Shown: one piece after another, positions 43,301-52,300 of the stretch
Layout: each line of letters starts with the position of its first letter
How positions within the stretch are numbered: position 1 is the first letter of the stretch
Source of the DNA: Polytrichum commune
Taxonomy: Eukaryota > Streptophyta > Polytrichopsida > Polytrichales > Polytrichaceae
Length of the DNA: 60,000 nucleotides
NCBI GenBank assembly: GCA_950295325.1
Contig: OX485804.1
Span: 14,572,001 to 14,632,000 of the forward strand
Direction of reading: 5' to 3'
The notes under the pieces: generated by a model
What the model saw: only the letters and a program-made list of their open reading frames with translations
Database searches by the model: none
What the model was told of the DNA's origin: nothing
Translations under genes and position numbers: made by a program

Positions 43301-46300
43301 AAATACAGCCTTTACAAAGAGCCACCTCTTAATTGAAGCAATAACACGTGGGCAAAGAAACTCTATAATTCCTGCTAGGATTGGCAAACATAGGCGTTAC
43401 CCTTTTTTAATACCACAAGAAAGTGCAAATGACAAACCTCATAAAAGCTAGGAAATGCCTTGTTGCTTGACAAAGGTGTCGAGACAGATTTGCTTGTGTG
43501 GGATGACGAAGATGTAGACGGAGGACCAACATGCAGTTTCGCTCCCTTGCCAGATGATGATGATGTGGTTTTGTCCTTCCCTGATGAGGATGAAGATTTG
43601 TCTTTGGTTCCTTGCACAAATGCCGTCAGCGACCGATGCTCCCGAAGCCTTGGCACCACAGATATCACATTGATGAGCTCCTTTGCAACATTTTGAACCA
43701 TCTCCGTAAAGTCCTGTCACATGCCACTTCTTTTTTCAGAAAGAAGAAGAAAGATCGAATCATGAGTTCAATTTTTCCACTGACGTGCATTATGGCATTG
43801 CTTCATTTTTGAGGTGGTCTAATGCTATATCACCACTATGATTGGGTGGACCAAAGGTGGAACGTAGGGTGCACTGGAAATGAAGTGCTAGGAACATAAC
43901 CCATGCAGGCACAATTATGGTTAACCTTGGAGTCCCCATGGGATCAGGTTGAGGCCTTGGGTTTAAGCCACCCTTCCTTCTTTCCGCATGCATTTGTTAG
44001 AATGACAAAGACAAAAGAAATGTGGCTTACAGAGTACTCTCCGTGTTCAAGGACAAACATATGTGCAATCATTTTATCAATAAATGTCATCATTTTATCA
44101 ATATCTCGGGCTCTCCTCATTTAAAGTTTATGGGCCAATCACCTTTTGACTTAACCTCGAACCTATCATCCAATCAGGACTCCATTTCACGGGTAAGTTT
44201 GACCATGCCAGTGGCATGGTCAAAGGACCTCACATTTTTGGAGCTTCATATTCAAGGGAGGGGACCAGGGAATTTTTAAAGCTTTAATCCTTTATTGAGC
44301 CTTCATGAGCATGTCCTCACCCTTGTAGTCAAAAGAGTGGTTTGGACCATGGTGCCCAATTCACACCCATGAGAGTTGACCCTAAAACCCTGCAGCAGCA
44401 AGGAGGAGGAGGAATTGGAAGATTATGGGAAGAGAAGTGACCTGCAACGAGGGATTGAGCTTGACGTGGTGGCTAGATTTGTCAAGGAGTGCGAGGGATC
44501 TGAAGAGGGCATTGAGGGTTTTGGCATCAGGGCTGACCACCTTTGCCACCTCTGCTAAGGACTGTACCACGGCGTTCCGAAGCGCGTTTTCCATCTCCAA
44601 CTCCACCTATCAAACACAGTATGTGATACAATACAATTCAAGGAAAAAAGATGACTCAGATATTGCCACTGGCGTGACTTATGGTGTTGCTTCATTTTCA
44701 AGTTGGTCTAAGTCTATATTTAATCTTGAAACGGCATCACAAGAATTAGAGGACCCCCAAAGACCACTCCCTCCTTTCCAAGATGAACACCATGAGCGGG
44801 CAAGCCCTTAGGTTCCTCCCATATGGTTGGTTGAGGATATCCAATTCACCCAAATACCCCCACTTTGATTGGGTAGACCATAGGTGAGAGGGTGCACCAA
44901 TAAGGAAGGTCACTCATCCAAGGACTATTCCAACCTTAGGCGGCTTAATCTCGGAGTTACCATGGGATCCAGGTTAAGTCCTTGGGTTTAAGCCACCCAT
45001 TACAATACAAGTTTAGCCTAACCCTCCCCTGCTGAGCAATTTAATCCTCAACTCAGAGAGACAGACAGACATTTGCAAACCAAGACATTCAAGTATCAAA
45101 TGCACTCTGCACCTCCAATACTGAAGGTTTGAATGACTCTCAGACAAGCAATTCTTTCCTACATGTAAAATTAAGGTAAATAGAGATGCATACACCAACA
45201 AAATCCAAAACTGCCCCGGGAGCTCATGTAACATACTTCTAAAAGTGTCTCTTAGATACTGTGTACATATAGAGCTCGGGGTAAGGAGAACACAAGTTTC
45301 ATTTTGGTGTGTCTCTGGATTGGGTAGCGAGCCTTTAGATGGATCCATTATTGCATATTCTTGTGATGTGTTTTGAGTTCAGAAAATTGTGATTGGGAAC
45401 AATTTAATGTGCTCCAATAAGATACAAATGCCACTGGTCATCCCCTATAACCATTTCCATGCTTCCCAGGAACAGGGATCAGTTGATTAGAGTGGCAATG
45501 TACATTAAAAAACATCAGAAACCATACTGGGAAGGACACTTAATGTTAAAAAGCTTGAAATTGTACAGCCCACTGCAAAGCATCTCACAGACAGATTTAG
45601 TCCCACCATTCCAATCTTGTGCAGATGAAAAATAATATATATTAAAAAGTCCACAGTCAAGCCTCCAAACATTTGGGATAAACAAGCCTGACTACAAGAA
45701 AACCTGATGCTGCATACAAATTAACAGAACACCAACCCAAACAAAATTCCAGTTGTGCTGCAAAAAATGATTTTTCTCAATGCACAAGGGTTTACCCTTC
45801 TCCGATATTCGTCCCAGGCAATGCGCACTTCCTCCATGTCACTCGAACATTTCTCATAAGATAATTCAATTGTCTCCTTGATGCTTGCATGGGATCTTTC
45901 AAGCTTCTCACGCATCGCAATACGATGTCCCAATTGCTTCTCGTCGAATTCAGTGATCTCATACACCTTCTTCTTTTCCAATTCTACAAGATAGCTTGAA
46001 CCAATCTCGGCACAGATTCCAGAGATTTTCTTGTTTGAAGCAGCAATTTGGTTGATGGTAGCTATCACTACTAGACAGTTTATATGGACTTCATGCAGAT
46101 ACGCAGCAATTTCGTCTCGATTGCTTAACCATGTGAGCTGCACAGATATACATATCAACATATAATGTTAAAGGGCGTTTACACACAACTACCGTTTTGG
46201 TGGTTGATGCTTGTAGATTACTTCATTTGGTTCTATATTTCAAGGGAAAGGGAGGGATAAGGTGCATTGATGACAATTACAACCACAACTACTCTTACTT

Positions 46301-49300
46301 GCCCAACTATGATACAGGGTGTAGTTGAGTGTCCTTGCAATGGTTGAGGTTTACTTTCTTTGGTCCTGTTGTGTTCGTAGTCACTATGTGTCACCGGGAG
46401 AGAACTTTAGGGCCAAAGCATGGGAGTGGATTTGTAAGAGGTTATCACTCTTAGACAAACTTTCCACTAGAATCCAAGAAACATTTTCCTCCACTCCGAG
46501 GATTGCACCAATAGCAGGATCAGTGATTGAGGTCAAATCCACTCTTCAACTTCAACTACATCTTGTGTGTAAATGAAAGAGATTGTAGTTGTGTTAGAAA
46601 GTAGGCCTGAACCACAACCACAGCCACTCGAACAGTTATGTGTAAACGCCCCTTCAGTCAACTCAAATGTTCACCACTCCTCAAATTCAATTTGAGAACA
46701 ATCCTGGTATCTTTGAGTCCAACAATTTCAAAATTCAGCCCAATTTTACAGCAAAAGCATGTTGGGAATGTCAGGTGCTTACTTACCCTATGAATGCCTG
46801 GCTGTAGTGATTGTGTCATACGGATAACCCGGTCAGTTAGCAAACCCCGCATGACTAAGTCCATTTTGCCTAGCAACTGGATACATGCCAACAAAGTACA
46901 ATGCAGTGAACAATTTGCTGGAATAAACGTTCACCCCATAAAAATACACACAACTTTCCAGAGCATTGTACCATGCACTGCCAAGCTGTCGTGATAAAAA
47001 ATGTAAATAAGAGCAATACATGTGTGGAAGACAGCAGTGTACAAAAAAGCCAATTTTATCCGAATTTGCAAAACTCAAATTAAAGATTGTTAACAGTTGA
47101 TAGAATTTAAAATCACCTTATTGTGATCTCGAGCCATTCGGAATACATCGCTCAGTACCAACTGGTAGTCATGTTGTCTGCGGAGAAATGACGATGCCAC
47201 CAATGGAATTTCAAATCCCAAGGCACCCCAGTAGTGAACCTGAACGAAAACATAGTTGAAAGGATTGTTCAAAATTACAAGATAATGACTATATAGTAAA
47301 ATTCTTTTGAGTATGTCTCATGATCGTCATTCATAGATATTGCAAACAAAAGATAGATTATTTGAATCAATATTATGACTTGAGACCTCATACCTCTTGA
47401 AAAAGAGCAAGAACATTCGCATCTGAGTGCAACTGAACAACATCTTCTGCAACATCCTCCAGAAGAGCCACTTGAAGCTTCTTCTCAAGAGATGAATCCA
47501 AAGACTCTGTCCATTCCACATACTGGCTACGTACATACTGCAAGTAACAGGGTACTTGTTTTTTATTTTGATGTAAAGTCGCCAACCAAAAGTATTTAAT
47601 AATCTATATAGTCATAGCAAAAATGCCATAGCATTCTTAAGCATGTGAATGGACATTGTCTTTCGATTCTTGCTTCAAGAATAAATCCAAGAATCAAGTC
47701 CTTCATAACATGCCTAAATATCAAACAAAGTCAAGCTGCAAGCTCTCCTTAGTCCACACCTCATTGTTACCTATCTTCAGGCAAAGCCTTCTCCCATCTA
47801 CCGAGATCCAACTTAAAGACCTTGCCAAAAAGAATCTCACCGACTCTATACTCTCCCAGATGCTTATCTAGGGAGACCAGCCACTACAGCACTTGAGAAT
47901 GCTATGACCACACACAAAAATGAATGCATCAAATACATCTGAATGATGTTTTACTGGGAACCATGATAATAAAAACCAGAAATTAATCCAGAGTGTTGTT
48001 CGATGCATTGTTAATTTGAATAGGACACAGTTGTTCTTTATTACAATCTGATTACTCATTATAAGGATGCATGAAGTACTCAGGATGAATTAGCTCATCG
48101 TTACTCACTTGCTCAATACCGACAATTATGAGGTTGTACTGAGCACCCAGATCTGGTCCTTGGTTATTTTCAAGCAAGTATGGTGTAGCATTCACCAAAA
48201 GAGCCATGGGTTTGGTGAGACGATGTTGAAAGTGAAGAGCCCAAATAGCCCCACCGGCATAGCGAGGGAATGAATAATCCATTAGTGGACGACGACGAAG
48301 TAGATCAAATTGACGTTTCATTGTAGTGAGCTCCGCCATGAATGCAGTGAAGACCTGCTTTACGTATATTCACTGTCAGAATCAATCATTGCTTACAGAA
48401 AAAGACCTAAATATTTAGATAATTGAAGTCATTTAGCAACATTGATTGTCTAAAATTTATTAAACATAAAGAGATTTTTTGATATTGGTAGATAAACAGA
48501 AGAATATGTGAACATCACCATTTGAGTCATCTTCCCCACACATTGAATTATGGATGTCCGACAAGCCATCAATTTGAATGCTTCCAAAAGCTCAATGCTT
48601 TCAGAAAGAGACGTCGCATTTTTGAAGGCAGTGGTCATCACATTTTGTACCATAATCTACAACACACTCTTAGCCACGTCAATACATACATTGTCAAGAG
48701 ACTTTACATTCTTAAATGTATGTTGTACAACCTACATGTCATGTGGGCTTCTCTAGTGAGTCCCTACAAACCCAGTTTGTCGCACCTTGCAATAATTATC
48801 TGGTGCAAATTGAAGACCAGATATATTCCCATTATTACTTATATGAAGCACTCAACAGTTCAAATGGTTGAAGATTCTGAGATATAGACTAAATCTCAGC
48901 TTACCTCCAAATCTACAGTGCGAGCCTTGAATTTGTGATAGTCATTGTGCCATCTGGTCACCTTTACGTCAAGTAGATTATAGGAAAGTGATCTCAGCTC
49001 AGCCACCAGTTTTTTAAATGTATCCTGGGCATCCACAAGTGACTTTGTGATTTCTAAGCCTTGAGCACCTGCAAAGGATGGAAGCTTTTGTTTGCTTGAA
49101 AACTGGCTTTGAGCGTCACAAACCTGCCCACCAGCAATGAAAACCAACACATCACTATATGCAATTTCCATCGTCCAAAGAGTCATTCCAAAGGCCTCCA
49201 AGGTGATGCTCTTAGTCATGCCCCAAATGATGAACACCGCCATACACACCACACATTGTAATCCACATATTTAGGTGACTTCACATATTGAATTGAATTA

Positions 49301-52300
49301 TCCACATCTTTTAATGTGAAGAGGAATGTTGCAAAAACAATGATCACCTCCAGCATGTCACGACACCGCTGCAAAAAGGCCTCTACAGGTGCAAAAATGA
49401 TCTTTGCATTCCAATCTGAGACTTTTCTTGTGTCCTTGTCCATGGCCTTTTTATGAAGTGATTTCACAGGTTCTTCTGAACCCACACCATGTGCACTCGG
49501 GCTTGTGGGTTTGGAGTCATGACCTGCTATACTGGGACTGGCAGGTTCAATTTCTGGGTGGACACAGCATGCCACATCAACCATTGTGGAATACAACCGC
49601 TTCCATGCTTCATTTGCATGGATGCTCTCTTTGAGAGCAACTCGGCAACTCTCCTCATCACCATCAAAGACTTCTTTTAGTGGGATGCCTTGGGAACAAC
49701 GCTTGAGAATCTCATTGCTCACCTACAGAAGATACAATAATATCAATCAGCATCTCATAACAAACGACCAAGATACTAGAGTTATCCTTCTAACTCAATG
49801 GGAATTCTTGTCAGGGGTTGGTCGCCTATGATTTTCCATTGGTTGTTTTGCATACAATATCAATAACTTCTTTCCACTTGTGGTGCATGCTCGGAACTAG
49901 TATTTGAATTTGAATGAAGAGCAACCTATTCTAGTTCATTGAGGGCCAAATTCAATTTAGCACCTCTTGGAATGCCAACATGAGTTTGACCATCAATAAG
50001 CCGATATAGTGTTTATCATTCAAACCTCCACACTACCTCCAACCATGCACCAAAAAATTTCTGAACATGGAAGGTGTTGTATGCAAAACAACCAACTCCC
50101 GACCAAAAGCCAGGTTGAGTTAAGAGGATAACTCTAATGATGAATACCTCATTTACCTGAATAATATATATAAAGCTATAAAGAAACCATTTCTTTTGCT
50201 TTGGACTAATATCATTGTAAGGAAAAATTGGGTTACTATATTTAGAAAATCCTAGAACTTAGAGTTTAATATTCTCGGTATAGGAAAACATACCAAACAA
50301 AGAAGATTTGTAATTTTGTCAGTAGTGTTGTAATATGGACTCAGCTTCCAAATCATACGAATACACTGCAATATCTTTGGGTAGCACCTGGGTATGTCAC
50401 GAATCAAGGACGTGGAAAGCTCCTGGCATGGATTCTCAAGAGTGTCTAAGAACTTGAGGTTTGATTCCGCGATATTTGCCTCTATTGCAATTTGTTTTGA
50501 CAAATCAAGAAAAGCTGGCAAGTACGATGACCGAAATCTTTCCAAGACAGCTAGAACCTTTTGCAGTTCCTGTTCATAAACACCAATGCAAACTTGAGAA
50601 CCAACTTCGCAATAAAGAAAACAAGAAGAAAATCAAAATTATTAGACATCGTACTTCTAGATGTAATCTTAAAATGCCTGCACTAGCCCTGAAATATCTA
50701 TTGGTGATGGCTTCTGAATTCAATGATGATAAGAACTCACCGTTAAGTAGATGTTGACTTCATATTTGGAGATAGAGGGTTTACATTACAGATGAAGATT
50801 TGAAATCATACACACACAAAAATCGTAGAACGCAAATAGTAACAAGTACTCGAAAAGTACTGTGTGTTGAATTTGGGCATGAATGCCACTTAGATTGCGA
50901 CTTCTTTGGCGCCAGAAATCAATCTCTGCCAAAGGCCCAGTTTCCTCATCTTGAGAGGACTCAGCTTCTTGACTCCGAACAACCTGAAGTTCAAGGACAA
51001 ATTCCAAAAAAACATATCAAAAAACACTTAGATTGAATAGAAGTCGTCTAAAAATAAAATAAAAGTAAATGCTGATTCCTTGTGTATCTAGGATGCACAA
51101 TATTACATACCTCTTTAATTTGACGAGTCCATCTTATCACAACTTGTTCAAGGCGTTGCGTTAACTCCTTGTCCCGAGCTTGCTCTTTCACAGTGCCCAC
51201 AAATTCCAATGGAGGTATGTAAAGCAAGGTTTGTCCTTTCGCTTCATATATAGACTCTGTCAAAGTCGCCATGAACTTGTTGAAATCCTCTCGGAAATCT
51301 TTTGTCACATTCACGGCAGCTTCATTATCAATCATAAGTGGAATAAAGATGCCCTGCATTTCCGAATCGACAAAAACAAATAGGGGTGGGTTTGATGTTC
51401 AAATAGGTCACATGCACATTAAGTTGCAAAGAGAATGAAAATCAGAATATTGTGCTAACAATCCACACTTGTAATTGGTTAACAACAAAGAATGACCCGT
51501 TCCTTACCAGAACATCATGTAAATGTGTCTGTAAATGTGTTAGATCAGTACATACCTGAAGGACGCGCAACATGCTATCACTTGGACTCCCTCGCAGTAC
51601 CTGACATTGGACCTTTTTACCAATGTCCTCAGCAGTCACAGATTCTGCTGGGTCTCGTAACAAAATAAGTACCTACAGCAAATCACGAAATGCATGATTT
51701 GTGAGAGAGAAGAACACCCTGTACATATTCTTTATTTCAAAAAAAATGGTGTTGAATTAAACTGCAATCATGCCATCAACTCTTGGGTCGATAAACATGA
51801 TGATTGAAATTGCAGCACTATCTTCCAGCCACATTCCCTAACAATGAGACAATTTTGCAAGCACTAGGCCTGCGAGTAAAAGAAAAGGTAACGCAATGCC
51901 TAGCTACTACATGATGACCAATTGTTTCAACAAAGCACTTTTGAATAAATCAGAACTGGTAGAATTGATAGCCAGAAGAATATCAATCTAAAGTAATTTT
52001 GAGGCTCACTGTGGTCTTGACATTAGGAGACTGCCAGAACAATGTTTCTATGCAACTCATGCCTTGTTCAATCCTTCACTTTGATCACCATCGAAACACA
52101 CTGCAAGTGCACATACTTTGACCCCTAAAATGAAAGCTTATTGCACAAACCCTATAAATCAATCATCCATTTGAGTATACGACTAATTCGATTGATGTAT
52201 TTCTAATGTTATCATAAGAGCAACCATTTCAGACATGACACAATTCTTGGAGACTATACTTCCAGCACTGAAAATGTGTATACAGTGATGTAAGAAGCTA

